Shown here one piece after another: positions 34,583-47,582 of a stretch of 64,000 nucleotides of DNA. The stretch is from Cannabis sativa (lineage: Eukaryota; Streptophyta; Magnoliopsida; Rosales; Cannabaceae). The position numbers and the translations under genes were made by a program. Location of the stretch: the NCBI RefSeq assembly GCF_029168945.1, contig NC_083607.1, positions 42,703,257 to 42,767,256 on the forward strand. The letters are read 5' to 3'. Position 1 is the first letter of the stretch; the number at the start of each line of letters is the position of its first letter. The notes below the pieces were generated by a model. The model saw nothing but the letters and a program-made list of their open reading frames with translations. It was not told the origin of the DNA and did not search any database.

Positions 34583-37025
34583 ATGGCGAGGAAAGCCTCT
34601 CTAGCCAAGAATGCCCTTGCCACAGCCGCTGTTCTATTCGCCATCTACGTCATCTTCAACATATTTCATGGCCCCACCGCCACCTCCAAGCTTGGATCGG
34701 CTCTACCCCTCGGCACCGGTGAATCGTATTCGATCTCACTCAATTCCATGAAGAATCTGCAGAACAGTGCCGGGAATCCTGTCAGAATTTACCTCTATGA
34801 TCTCCCCACGAGGTTTACTTATGGAGTCATTCAGCACCATTCATTAGCACGCGGTGGTAAACCGGTTGATGACCTCACCAAGCTCAATTACCCTGGTCAT
34901 CAACACATGGCGGAGTGGCACCTCTTTAAGGATTTGCTCCGACCCAATTCAGAGCGAACTGGATCGGCTGTGGTTCGGGTTTCGGATCCGGATGATGCTG
35001 AATTGTTCTACGTGCCTTTCTTCTCGTCATTAAGTTTGAATGTGAACCCATCTCGGCCGGCAGCGGAACCGGGTCTTGACCCGGTCAGACCGGCTTACAA
35101 CGATGAGGAGACGCAGGAGGCGTTGGTTGAATGGTTGGAGGCCCAGGAATACTGGAAGAGGAACGATGGGCGAGACCATGTGATCATAGCTTCGGATCCC
35201 AATGCGCTGTATAGAGTGATCGATAGTGTTAAGAAGAGTGTTCTACTTGTTTCCGATTTTGGTCGTTTGAGGCGGGACCAGGGATCGCTTGTCAAGGACG
35301 TGATTTTGCCATACTCTCATCGAGTTAATATTTACCAGGGAGATATCGGTGTCGAAAATCGCAATACATTGTTGTTCTTCATGGGCGCTCGATACCGCAA
35401 AGAGGTAATTTTCATAATAATTTTCTTTTTCTTTTCTAATATAGAGGAGAAAACAAAGAAAAATAAAATACCAAAAATATGCGTGTTGCCAACATTCAAT
35501 GCACACCAGCTAACGGTGGAGGCATGGGGAGATTTTAGTTTTCTAGCCATGAAAATTAAGGATGTTGGGTTTTGTGTAATCCGGCCTCAATATCCTATAA
35601 CTTTTAGATAATAGGGTTTGCAGTATCAAAATTTTAATCATTCAAGAACTTATTTTGCTTTTCGCCATCCTCTGTTCTTCGAGCACTTTTTCTTTCCTTA
35701 CACAGCAGAATAAAAAACGTCTCTTTCTTTCTCAGTGCTTGCTCACTATCTTAGTATTACATTATGGTTTCATTTATACTGTGAAATAAGTTGCGAAGTT
35801 CTCCTGTCGTTTATCTAAATATGTTATGATATCCGCTTTGCTTGATTTACCCTTTGCCATATAGGGCCACACTTTATTTATTTATTCATTTGCAAGTTCT
35901 AAACTTTATTTAGAACTTGAACAAACATACTTACTCTCTTAATAAGTAGCTTGATTGAATTTAATATTCTAGATGTTCATTGGTAGTCAAAAGCTTCTAT
36001 GTCAATAAAGACATTCCTTTCAATGTTTTTTCTTTGTGTTTTTTTTCTTTTATAGGGAGGCAAGGTTCGTGATTTGCTTTTTCAAATACTTGGAAATGAA
36101 GATGATGTTACAATTAAACATGGAGTACAATCCAGAGAGAGCCGACGTGCTGCTTCACATGGGATGCACTCATCGAAGTTCTGTCTAAATCCTGCTGGTG
36201 ATACACCATCAGCCTGTCGTTTATTTGATTCCATAGTCAGCTTGTGTGTGCCTGTTATTATCAGCGATGAGATTGAGTTGCCTTTTGAAGATGTTATAGA
36301 CTACAGGAAGATTGCTATATTTGTTGAAACCACTGTGGCTTTGAAACCGGGGTTCTTAGTGTCAATGCTGAGAACAATAACCACTGAAAGAATTCTAGAA
36401 TATCAGAAAGAGTTGAAAGAGGTTAGACTATTTCCCCTCATTTTTATCTCTCTTTTAGCATGTATACATATGCATGCATAGAGGTATATTGAGCTTACAT
36501 TGCTATGCCTTTTTTGGGTGTAACTTTTTATTTGGGTAGCAAACGTGCTTTGTATGTTATATTGGGGCAACTTGGTGAATTTATTGAGAGAGTAAACAGG
36601 TGATGAGATATGTAGTTAGCAATTCTATATTTTACTTTCTCTGGATAGACTATAAACAACAGTAAATTTGGGTTGGCTAACTGCTTAGTTTGAACTTATG
36701 ATTTTTGTGGTTTTCGGGTTAAGTGGTATGCTCTATTCTCTCTATGTTTAAGCATTTTTCATATGATGAAATATTGAATTAATGCTTGATGAAACCATAG
36801 GAATGCAATTGTTGATAAATGAATAAAAATGTGGGAATGCAGGTGAAGCATTATTTTGATTATGGAAGTGGAACAGTGAATGAGATCTGGCGTCAGGTGG
36901 CACAAAAAGTACCTTTGATTAAATTGATGATTAACCGTGATAAAAGGTTTGTCAAAAGGAATTTGACTGAACCAGATTGCTCATGTCTCTGCTCAAACCA
37001 GACTGGCATTCTAACGAGCTATTGA
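34583..37025 (+). CDS. ARAD1: ARAD-like arabinosyltransferase, GT47 family
   Basis: Exons 34583-35404, 36056-36421 and 36843-37025. Introns of 651 and 421 bp have GT/AG ends, both in phase 0. The protein of 456 residues is close to the Arabidopsis ARAD length. MARK starts it, and a hydrophobic segment at about 12-30 makes it a type II Golgi membrane protein. The exostosin/GT47 domain follows ([84 protein letters not shown]), ending [20 protein letters not shown]1 and ARAD2 are implicated in adding arabinose to pectic rhamnogalacturonan I. The start at 34583 was chosen for the family's MARK start; an in-frame ATG at 34352 would add 77 unrelated residues. No defect is seen. Which of ARAD1 or ARAD2 is the ortholog is not settled. 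Confidence 0.93.
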
Positions 37026-37320
37026 GGCAACTTTTGTCAGTGAAACAATGGTGCTAGTTGTACCATCATACAGTTTTTCTTTCTTCAAACTACCATTTCA
37101 TCAGTTCAGGAGCACAAAATTTCCAGTCTCGTGTGGTTGGTTTCAGAAGTTACATTGCAAAATCTTTATCCGGGTTAAAAGTGCTCAAGTTCTGCCAGAG
37201 TTTCTCTTTTCTCTTTCTTTTCTTTTTTCATTTTTTTTTCACAAGATTGTATAGCCTTTGCTCTAGGATGTAGATTCTTTTTACTAATTATTCTATTTTT
37301 TTTTTTCACAGATGTTAGGT

Positions 37321-37326
37321 AATAAA
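37321..37326 (+). terminator. Possible poly(A) signal of the ARAD-like gene
   Basis: AATAAA lies 296 bp after the stop codon in a T-rich 3' region, a usual distance for a plant gene. There is no transcript evidence. Confidence 0.4.
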
Positions 37327-38491
37327 ATACTTAGATATATCTGATTCTCAAAAGCAGTCACTCTGCTCTATAGCTCTTTCAAATTTGTATCCCTATTACA
37401 GGGCTGATGAGATGATATGTATACATTCTATACAACCGACTATGAAAGCATAGTTCTTTAGAAAAGACTATGAAAACATAGTTGTTTTTTTTTTCAAAAG
37501 AAGTATAGGTTTTCTTTCTCACACATTCAGTTTGGATAGGTAGAATAGGATAGTTGCTAAGAGTACTCCCAAATCCCAACAGTTATCTTTTTTTTTTTTT
37601 TACAGCACATTTTTACATATATCATACATTATTAAAATATTTTTTAAAATTTTTATTACATTTTATTCATTTCAAATATATAATGTTAATATATACACAT
37701 ATTTTGATCTAAAAATAATTATTAAAACTTAAAATCATTAATAAAATATATTTAAAGTAATGAGTAGTGTTTTGTAAATATAGAGCATCAATAGTAAATT
37801 TCAAATAAATTTTAAAATGGAGGAGTAAATTTTGAAAAATCATTCAGTTTAGTTCTGTTTATTAAAGTCACTTTTCCAGGTGAAGTTATGCTGTCATCAC
37901 ATCGATTCAAAATAAACCCCACTATAATATTATATGTAGGCCAATTATGAAGGGGCAATTTGAACTATGCCAATGAAACCCTACCAATACTGACCAGTGA
38001 CCCCTATCCTATGTCACGGCGGAATCGAGCACCCCACCTGAAAAAAACACCATTCCCTTTTTAAAGTCGACACAAATATTGAAGTGCTCCACCTAACACA
38101 CAAAGATTCATTCCTAATCCTAAACCCACAACACCAAGTTTAATGATTCTTGGATGACATCCATAGTTATATAGCTCGGGAATCAATATAGTGACTTGTA
38201 GTTTTTTGTTGTCCTTTGAAAGGAATATAGTGATTGGTTATATGTTTACATATTTGAAAAAGTGTTATGTGTTAATATTTGTTGATGCAGAAATTTAGAA
38301 ATAGAAATCTGGTTGAGAATATAACGAGAGTGAAATATAAATAAAAGAGACACAATAAATTTATAGTAATACACTCCCCGTAACACGATAATAATAGAAC
38401 TACGGTTATTTTGAATTTTTATTTCTCGCGAGAATTACAAGAAGCTGGCTAAGTGTGGGGCTCAAATTTCTAGAGATCCAATAATAATAAT

Positions 38492-38531
<40 letters not shown>

Positions 38532-39121
38532 TTATGAAAAAATTACTTTTGGCTGATCTTGGCCATTAGTGGTGATCCCATGGTGAAAATTGACTCTTGG
38601 TGAAAATCATCAATTTTTGGAGTTTGAATCTTGTCGTCGGATCATTTTCGGGTAATTTGCTAAAAAAATCGTAACTATGCTGAGAACAAATTTTGGACTT
38701 GAAATCTTCAGAATTACGATAGGTGTGAAACATGACTTGATAGATTATTGAATAGCTTCGAAACGCAAGTTGAATTGCATTAATCAAATCAATATTTAGA
38801 GAGTTATGGTCGTTAGACTGAAAGTTGTTCAACATCCTACGACCAAGTTGACACCTAACGACCAGGTTGACATCTTGACACCAACCTGGATGTCAGGAAA
38901 GTGCAAAAATGTCCCAAACTTTTTTTGATACCTAAGTGATGTGTTAACACTACTTAGTGAGAAGTTGTTTACCAGTTCTCGGAGATGTCGCTTTTCGTGA
39001 AATCGGAAAGACTCAAAACTCTCCGATTTTGCCGATATTCCACCTTGTTGAAAGAGTAAAATATCAAAGTGTGAATTTGACATGTCACAAGGTTTAGCTC
39101 TCGTTTACTACAAGAAAATAG
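37327..39121. other. Intergenic region
   Basis: AT-rich, with no ORF resembling a gene. It holds the (AAT)n tract at 38480-38530. A block at 38820-38900 with CAGGTTGACATC and ACCAACCTGGATGTC resembles the repeats at 49130-50060, on the other side of the LINE. Confidence 0.6.
38480..38530. repeat. (AAT)n microsatellite
   Basis: About 16 nearly uninterrupted ATA/AAT triplets with one irregular triplet near 38490. Confidence 0.95.
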
Positions 39122-39139
39122 TTTTTTTTTTTTTGAAAG

Positions 39140-42100
39140 AACTGAAAGTTCATTAAAGAAGATAACTGGGAATCACAATAGGGGATCCCTCCCTTTGAAC
39201 TACATCAAATTGGTGGCCAGCCATCCTGGCCAACTTAGCCACCCTATCCGCACAAAAGTTATCAATTTTATGGATGAAAACAAAAGAACAAGAAACAAAC
39301 CAACTAGCCAGCTGACATATCTCTGCCACAATCAGTCTAGCCTTCCAACAAGGATGAAATTGCTTATACTAGAGTGCCTTGACAACAAATAGAGTGTCTG
39401 AGGCAATGACAATGGAGGACAACCCTGCATCACGACTGATTTGCAATGTCCAAAGAATTGCCAGGATCTCTGCTTCCATAGTAGAATCTGCCTTGCACTT
39501 CTTGGCGAACCAATCACTTGAATTCGTACTTCTGTCAAATTTTCCCACAGCGAGACCGGCCACCCCTCCAACCCAAGACGCATCAATAACACAGACCACA
39601 TTAGTAGAGCTTGGGGATCACCTCCCTGCCATGGGACATCGTGGTACCAGCAAATGCCTGGTTTTCAACAGTAGCACGATTTGACACAAACTCGTGATAT
39701 CTTAACATGATCATTTTCCTGAGTTGGAGAATATCGGGTTTGATGTTACGGAACAGCAAGGAGTTCGTAGCCTCCGAAATCGATTCAAACAGATAGCCAA
39801 TAAAAGTAAACAACTTCCACGACTCATCTCTAAGAAGACCCTCATGGAGCTTTAGCACAATACTGATAAGGTCAAGGCCTGACAAATCGTGGGGCACCAC
39901 CGGGAAAGGACCAGAAAACCAAATCACTTTTTTAAGGACTCCCATAATAGATGGAAGGAAGTTTCCACTTCTGCATTACAGAACATGCACGACTTTCTAA
40001 GATGAACACTAGCTTCTTGCGAACAAGGAGGCCCCCAATCAAAACTCTTCACACCATAATAGATAACCTAAAATGCATATTATTATTCCAGATTAAGCTC
40101 CAAACCCTGCTACCACGATCCCCATCCCATTGTATACATTTGTAGATCGACCCTTTTGCATGAAAAGCACCCATCCGATGCCTTCTTCCACACTAAAACG
40201 TCGTCACTATCAAGAGGGAATCTCTTTATTTCTGCAACTTTTGCCCCTAAATCAGGCCCAAAAATTTCAAAAAGCTTAGGCACATTCCAGTCCGATCCAT
40301 TAATTGAAAGATCAGCCACTGTCCTCAAATCTGGGCAATCCGGTCTCACCCTTTCCATGACACCCCTGAACTCCCTGAATGAAAGCCAGGAGATCCAAGG
40401 TTGCATCCACACGTCAATGCTGTTTTCATTCCCAGGGATAGATACACAACCTTTCCTTTAAGATGTCTCTTGAGTCAAGGATTCCTTTCCACAGATAGGA
40501 GTCACTCCCATGGGTATCAGTTGCCCAGAAAGATTTGGTCCTGCAATACTTGGCAGAAAGACATTTTACCCAAAGCCTATCATCGCCATTGGCCACCTGC
40601 TTTGCCAGTTTAGATAACAAAGCTTTATTAATATCTTTGAACCTCCTAAGCCCCAGGCCACCACCACTCTTAGGTCAACAAATCTTGTCCCAACACACCG
40701 TAGCGTTAAATCTCTCTCTATCAGAACCTCTTGTCCACCAGAACTTCCTGAACATTGCATCCAACTCTCTACAAGTAGAGAGAGGGACTCTACAAGTAGA
40801 CATAGTATACACAGGCTGGTTTAAGGCCACAGACTGCACAAGGGTAGTGCGACCCGCAAAAGATAACAATTTCACTTTCCACCCTTCAAGTCTCTTAGCC
40901 AAAGACTCTTTGAGTCTATGATATTCCTCTCTTTTCCTTCTCTTGAACACAAAGGGATTCCCTAAGTATTTCTCATCTCCCCCACATTCTTGGACTCCCA
41001 ACATCTGTAGAATTTCTGCCTTTCTTTCACTGTTCATGTTGCGAGAAAGTAGAACACATGATTTTCTTTTACTGCAAACTTGGCCCAACCAGCTTTCATA
41101 GGTACTAATACTCTTATTAATGGCCCTAACATTCCCTATATTGGCCCTTACAAAAAGAATTGTATCATCTTCAAACATCAGATGACTAATCAGGGTTGCA
41201 CCTCTAGAAATCTTGACACCTTGGATACAATTATCCACTTGCTGCTTAGAAATCAATTTCGCCAACACCTCATGGCAAAGAAGGAACAAAAAGGGGGATA
41301 AAGGATCCCCTTGCCTTAACCCCCGCTTAGGGTAAAACTTCTTCTGAGGCAGTCCATTAACCGACATCGAATAAGACACTGAAGACACACAGCTCATAAT
41401 CAAAGCACACACATGCTTATCAAAACTGTTTTCCTTCAAAACCCGCACCAGATTGGACCACTCAATCCTATCGTAGGCTTTGTGCATGTCCAGTTTGATT
41501 GCCATTAACCCCCAAACCTTTCTTCTTATTGATCGAGTTAACTAACTCTTGGCACAGCACCGAAGATTCAGCAATCCACCTTCTCGAGATAAAGGTTGAT
41601 TGGACAAGAGAGATCAACTTATCCATAACCGCCCGCATGTTGGAAGCAATAATCTTGGAGATTATTTTATACCCAAAATTACACAGACTAATCGGCCTGA
41701 ATTGTTCTACTGAAGTAGCCACCTCAACTTTAGGAATCAAGCAAATGTAAGTGTAATTAAGTTTGGGGTCAAGCTGTTTGGTTAGGAAAAAATCTTGAAC
41801 CATTTTCGTAACATCAAAACCAATAATATGCAAGTAATTCCTACAAAAGCACCCAGGATAACCATCTAGGCCTGGGGCCTTCAAGGAGTGCAACTCAACA
41901 ATCACACTTGTTATCTCATCCACCGAAGGAATACTCCCCAACTTAGCATTTTCTTCCACCGTAATGCATGGAGTGAACAACTCTTCAAGCTCCGAATTGA
42001 TGGAGGGGCTGGCAGACTCAAACAAATCCCCAAAAAAATTATTGAAAATAGCTCCTATCCTATTCTCTTGTCTCACCCACCTTCCATTCTCATCTCTAAT

Positions 42101-43224
42101 CTCCATAATTTTGTTTCTTCTATTTTTGATTACGGTTGAGGCATGAAAAAACTTCGAGTTTCTATCTCCCACTTTTAGCCATATCTCTCTAGATCTCTGA
42201 CGCCACATACTTTCCTTCTGCAACCAAAGATCATTCAAACATTTTTGCATAGTAGCCTCTTCCATCGCCAGCTCATTAGTGATTGCTTGTGATTGAATCC
42301 ACGACAATCTTCCTTCTAGTTTTGTTATCTTACGATTACAATCTCCAAACGTGCTTTTTCTCCATATCTGCAAAGCTCTTCTAGTGCCATCGTATTTAGG
42401 AAAAATCCTACTATTGCCTACCTGATCACCACGGACCCAGGACTTACGAATTACCTCTTCACAGGAAGGTTCTCTGCTCCATGCTTCAAAGAATCTAAAC
42501 GACTTGTAACTTTTCCTTATCATTCCATTCGTCTCCACCAGAACGCAGCCATGATCTGACACCGATATTGTGAAATTTGTCACCTTCGCAGAAGGATACG
42601 CAGTGATCCAATCATCGGACGCGAAGGCCCTGTCAATTCTTTCTCTAGTCAAGACCCCTCAGAAGCGGTTATTTTGCAAAGTATACGGGCAACCTTTGAA
42701 TCCAAGGTCAATACCCCCAGTGTTGTGTATAAATTCTCGAAGGATTCTTGTGACCCACGGGGTAACTTTACTCACCCCAGCTTATCCTTTGGACCCGCAA
42801 TAACATTCAAATTTCCAAAAAGAAGCCAAGGGAGGCCATCCCTCCTGACACGTGAAGAGAGAGACCTCCAAAACTCTTTCCTTTCCACCTCATAAGGAGT
42901 CTCGTAAACAGCAAAAAGCTCCCATCTAAAATTAATACCAGGATCCCATATGATAGCATCGAAAAATCCCTTGCCCACCTTTAGAATATTCAAGCTAATA
43001 TCATTATCCCAAAATAAACACATACAACCAGCATAACCCACAACCGAGACACAAAAGGAATTTTGATATCCCAAGGAATTCGCCAAGTTTTTCATCCCTT
43101 TCTCATCCGCCTTAGTTTTCATTAAGCAAATACAATCCAGTTTGTATTTCCTGACCCAAGCATGAAGCGCTTGAGTTACAGGGGTTCTACGAATACCCCA
43201 GCAATTCCATGATAGGAACTTCAT
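39140..43224 (-). pseudogene. LINE ORF2: endonuclease, RT, zf-RVT, RNase H
   Basis: The endonuclease starts MKFLSWNCWGI at 43224, but the catalytic GDFN motif reads GNLN (about 42800). A linker leads to RT (42652-41468, continued in another frame 41505-40675) with LKAPGLDG, FRPISLCN, KLDMHKAYDR and GLRQGDPLSPFLF. The RT core motif reads FEDD where FADD is usual. The zf-RVT region follows (about 40680-40110). RNase H comes last (39945-39200) with DASW, EAEILAILW and a D before TLFVVKAL, then DRVAKLA. At least three frame changes. Plant L1 elements with a C-terminal RNase H are known. ORF2 would make cDNA at the nicked target; this copy cannot. Confidence 0.88.
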
Positions 43225-43408
43225 TGGGAGGGGGTGGGGGCTTGATAAGGGTCGCCTCCTCGCCCACATGAAAAAGTTGAACTTGTTTGATGGCTACATT
43301 CACCAATTGGGAATTCTCAGTATTGTCTTCGTCCCCACCTTTCTCTATTCCTTTGTTATTATCCCCCTTCGAGAACTCAGAGTTATAAGTGAGTTTACAT
43401 GCTCTTAC
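43225..43408 (-). pseudogene. LINE ORF1, 3' end
   Basis: On the minus strand this stretch reads open up to the overlap with ORF2, with a proline-rich tail (KPPPPPNEVP). It continues the reading from 45232 across the solo LTR. Confidence 0.6.
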
Positions 43409-45226
43409 TATTGGAAATTATTTTACCAGGATCTTAGATCTACTCACAAGTATGTTGTTTAACACCCTATATATGAACTTTCTAAAACGATAAAATAAAC
43501 ACATATAAAGTTAAGAAAAACTTACACTGATGCAGCGGAATTAATGTCTCCTTCCACTCAGATCTCTAACTCTTGTATCCTTTCTGTCGCAGAGTATTAT
43601 CAAGATCTAAGCCCGAATGTCCTTCTTCTTTGTGTTTGTGATGCTTCACAGTCTTCCAATCTATGATTGAGTTACCACTTGCTGTGTGTGGGCACTTACT
43701 CTATCATTAAGGTTCAAAATATAGAAGAAGAAAAGAGAGAGAGAGAGATTTCGGCCAAGGAAGAGAAAAGGGAAGGCTCAGTTTTTCTGAAAAATTGTTT
43801 TTCTGGAAAATAGTGTGTTTTGACTGAGAAATCACTTTCTATTTATAGGCAACTACTAGGTTTAGGTTAGGAATTATTTGGCATTAAAATAATGAAAATA
43901 TCAATTTGAAATTCCACATAAAGTGGCCGGCCAAGGTGTAAGTAATGGGCCCCACTTAGTTTTGCAGTTTTAACAAATTTTATTTCTATTTTCTCAAAAA
44001 TGCCACTTTTCCAATTCTAACCATTTAAATGCCAAAACTAATTATTTAATAACTAAAATAGATTATTAAATAATATTGTCATTTAATTTAATTATTAATT
44101 AGACATATAAAGTCCATTAATAAATAAATAAACCTAGAATCTCTTTTCTTTACAATTTCGCCCCTGCTTAGTGAAAATTCATAAATTAGACATAGTCTAA
44201 CTTTAGAATTATAATTGACTAATCACGAATCAATTATTGAGTCTTACAAGCAGTATGTTCTCAACTAGAATGGGGACCATGGATCTATATGCTGAGCTTC
44301 CAATAAGTGAACCGAATTTACTAAGTAAATTCCTACTTATTAATTCTTCGTTGAATCCACTCTTAGAACTTAGAATTGCACTCTCAGACTTATATAGAGC
44401 ATATTATATGTTCCACGATATAGATATGCTATCTCATTTAACCATTGTTATAATCTTATTGTGATCAAAGATCCTCTATATAGATGATTTACATCGAGAT
44501 GGGATAATTTTACCGTTCTCACCCCTCAATGTATTTTGCCCCTTAAAACACTTAGCTACCTATAAATGGTGTTTAGTGCTCTGAGAATTAGTCACTTAAA
44601 CAAGAGCTCATCCATTTACTTCTATTTGCTAAGCTCAAAGGGAATCATCACTTGACTTCTATACACCAGTAGAAGCTATAGATTCCATATTTATGTTCAG
44701 CACTCCCACTCAATCATACTATCATGTTCCCAAAATATACGTATCAGCCTAAGTTATAGGCTTAACTAATAAATCAAAGAACATGAATAGTACTCTTGAG
44801 TTGAGCCTAAGCATATAAGGGTAAGTTTGTAATAGCTTAACTAAGTTGCAATATCGGTCCAGTCCAATGTATACTCCATACATTCGAAACTAGTATACTT
44901 TACTAATGTCCTGGAAAGAACATAACACTTACTCCAAGTGTAAGTACACATCATCGCTGATTATCACATTAGTGTAAATCCAAAACATTGATGACACAGG
45001 GACTTAGTCTTTTGATTCATATGATCACAATCACATTCCACTGTGTTGACGATACTGTAATTGTGAATAAACATATGATCTGGATTTAACTGTTTTTTGT
45101 GTAAATGTAATAAACATATTAAACCATTAGCATGTAAAATTCATGCAAACATTAATCACTTCAAATTTCTTATATTGATTACTAATCAGATTGTAAAGAG
45201 TTTTATTTAGGGCATAAAACCCAACA
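43409..45226 (-). mobile_element. Solo LTR, family 2, in the LINE
   Basis: Full LTR, 1818 bp, with CTTAC at 43404-43408 and 45227-45231. The left end reads TATTGG instead of TGTTGG, so the terminal dinucleotide is mutated. About 75 bp are missing near 44818 compared with 31600-31675. No internal region. Confidence 0.93.
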
Positions 45227-45231
45227 CTTAC

Positions 45232-45680
45232 CCTTGTGTTCTTCTTTCCTGAGACCCTCTTAGTCTGTTTTCCTTCTCTGGGATTCGACGAAGAGTTACC
45301 ACCTCCACCCTCTCCCTTATCGGCAGAGAAAGTAGTGATCTCTAAGGGGGCAACTCAATCATTAACTAATCCATATGAGATAGCACTGGACTAGGCCCAC
45401 TAGGCTTCACTACTGGGATAATTAGGTCACTGGCCTTTCTCTTTTTCTGTCCCAATGAGCTTGGGCCAGCAATAGATAACTCATTACCCTTACACGAAAT
45501 GATTCTTTGGGCCTCCACTGATTCTTGGGCCGAGTCTAGTATTTCATTAACCACTTCCTTAAGGTCTTTGTTAATGGGCCACTCAACCCTAATGGGCCCC
45601 GAGAACTGATGTGGCTTCCTAGACTTACATACTTCTTCATGAGGAAGATCCATCATTTGACCACTGGAAGGCCCAATATC
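45232..45680 (-). pseudogene. LINE ORF1, middle part
   Basis: An open stretch of 96 codons at 45656-45366 followed by a stop, then further open sequence to 45232. It is hydrophilic, with a KKRK basic patch and no recognisable domain. This variable region usually follows the zinc knuckle in plant L1 ORF1. It is cut on both sides by solo LTRs. Confidence 0.65.
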
Positions 45681-47577
45681 TGTTGGAAATTATTTTACCA
45701 GGATCTTAGATCTACTCACAAGTATGTTTATTAACATCCTAAATAAGAACTTTCTAAAACGATAAATTAAACACATATAAAGTTTAAGAAACCTTACATT
45801 GGTTGCAGCGGAATAATATGACTCCTTCCGTTCAGATATCTAGCCCTTGATTCCTTTCTGTAGCAGAGCATTATCAATATCTGAACCTGGATCTCTTTCT
45901 CTGAATCCTTGATGCTGAATCTCCTTTGCTGATGATCTTTCTTCACGATCTTCCTCACTATGATTGAGGTATCACTTGCTGTGTGTGGGCACTACTCATA
46001 CACTAAGGATTTCGAAATTCAAGAGGGAAGAGAAAGAAGAAGTGGCAGCTAAAGATAGGGAGAGAGAAAGGCTCAGGTTTTTCTCTGAAGGAAAAATAGA
46101 AAATTTAAGTGTAATTTTCCTGAAGCCTTCACTATCTATTTATAGCATTCCACTAGGGTTAGGTTTGAATTATTTGGCATTAAAATAATGAAAATATCAG
46201 TTTAAATTTCCTACAAAAGTGGCAGGCCATACACTTAGTGGATTGGGCCTTGCTTTTTGCAATTTTGCAATTTTAACACCTTTTGTATCTGATTTTCTCA
46301 AAAATGCCAATTTCCTAATTCAACCATTTAAATGCCAATTCTAACTATTTAATAACTATAAATAATTATTAAATAATATTGTCATTTATCATATTCATTA
46401 ATTGAACCATACAAAGTATCATAATTAACAAATATGCCCCTATAAACTCTTTCTTTACAATTTCGCCCTTACTTAGTGAAAAATTCACAAATAGACATAG
46501 TCTAATTTGAGAATTATAATTGATTAATCAAAACCAATTACATGAGTCTTACAAGCAATATTATCTCAACTAGTGGGGGGACCATGGGTCTATATAACCG
46601 AGCTTCCAATAAGTAGATCAAGAATTTAGCACTAAAATTCACTAACTTATTAATTCTTCGTTGAATCCACGCATAGAACTTAGAATTGCACTCTCAGTAT
46701 ATAGAATGCTCTATATGTTCCACCATATAGACACATCATTAGTTATCCATTGTTATAATCCTAATGTGATCAATGATCCTCTATATGAATGATCTACACT
46801 GTAAAGGGATTAAATTACCGTTACACCCTACAATGTATTTATTCCTTAAAACACTTGACCCCGTATAAATGATATTTCAGCTTATGTGAAATGAGTACTC
46901 CACCATTTATGTTCGTTTGGTCAAGCTCGAAGAAGATCATCCTTTGCTTACTATTCGCCAGATAGAAGCTATAGATTCCATGTTTATGACAGCGCTCCCA
47001 CTCAATTGCACTACCGTGTTCCCAAAAAGTACGTATCACCCTGACCAAAAGGTAGGCTTAACTAACAATTCAAGGAACACGAATAGCCTTTCAAGATTGA
47101 GCCTAATCATAACAGGATTAAGATCATTTGATCTAGGATCAACTAGGCGATATTGACTTGAATAGATTTTACGGTAAGTTTAATTAAATCTAAGTCAAAG
47201 TTCAATATCGGTCCCTTCCGATGCATACTCCATGCATCCAACCTGAGCTTTACTTTAACCAATGTTCTGGAAAGAACATAGCACTTCTCCAAATGCAAGT
47301 AAACTCTTGTTGTAGATTATCATATCAGTAAAACCCTGTGTCTGATAAATCTAGGAAACTTTATTCACATAGTCATGTTTACTTTCCAATGTGTTGACGG
47401 CACAATAAACAGGATCAAGTATGTGAAAAGGGTTTCAGATGAATTTATACATTATGTACATATAATCATGAAATAAATCATGTGAACCATGCAACATTAA
47501 ATGTTATTTCTGATCTATATTAATAAGTAAATCTGATTATATTGAAATGAGTTTTATTTAGGGCATAAAACCCAACA
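45681..47577 (-). mobile_element. Solo LTR, family 1, in the LINE
   Basis: 1897 bp with canonical ends and ATATC at 45676-45680 and 47578-47582. Nearly the same length as the A1 LTR at 2250-4142. Confidence 0.95.
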
Positions 47578-47582
47578 ATATC

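Noticed and set aside
35405..35611. Continuation of the first ARAD exon past 35404
   Set aside because: The reading turns into low-complexity Ile/Phe/Lys at a good GT donor, and the family sequence resumes at 36056 ([10 protein letters not shown]).
37048..37273. Two overlapping ORFs after the ARAD-like gene
   Set aside because: They lie in the 3' UTR, are Phe/Ser-rich because of T runs, and resemble no protein.
38480..38530. Regular short repeat that could suggest a CRISPR-like or regulatory array
   Set aside because: It is a simple AAT microsatellite without spacers.
38566..39083. Minus-strand ORFs of 84 and 89 codons
   Set aside because: No domain, no similarity and no neighbours supporting a gene; the second overlaps the repeat related to 49130-50060.
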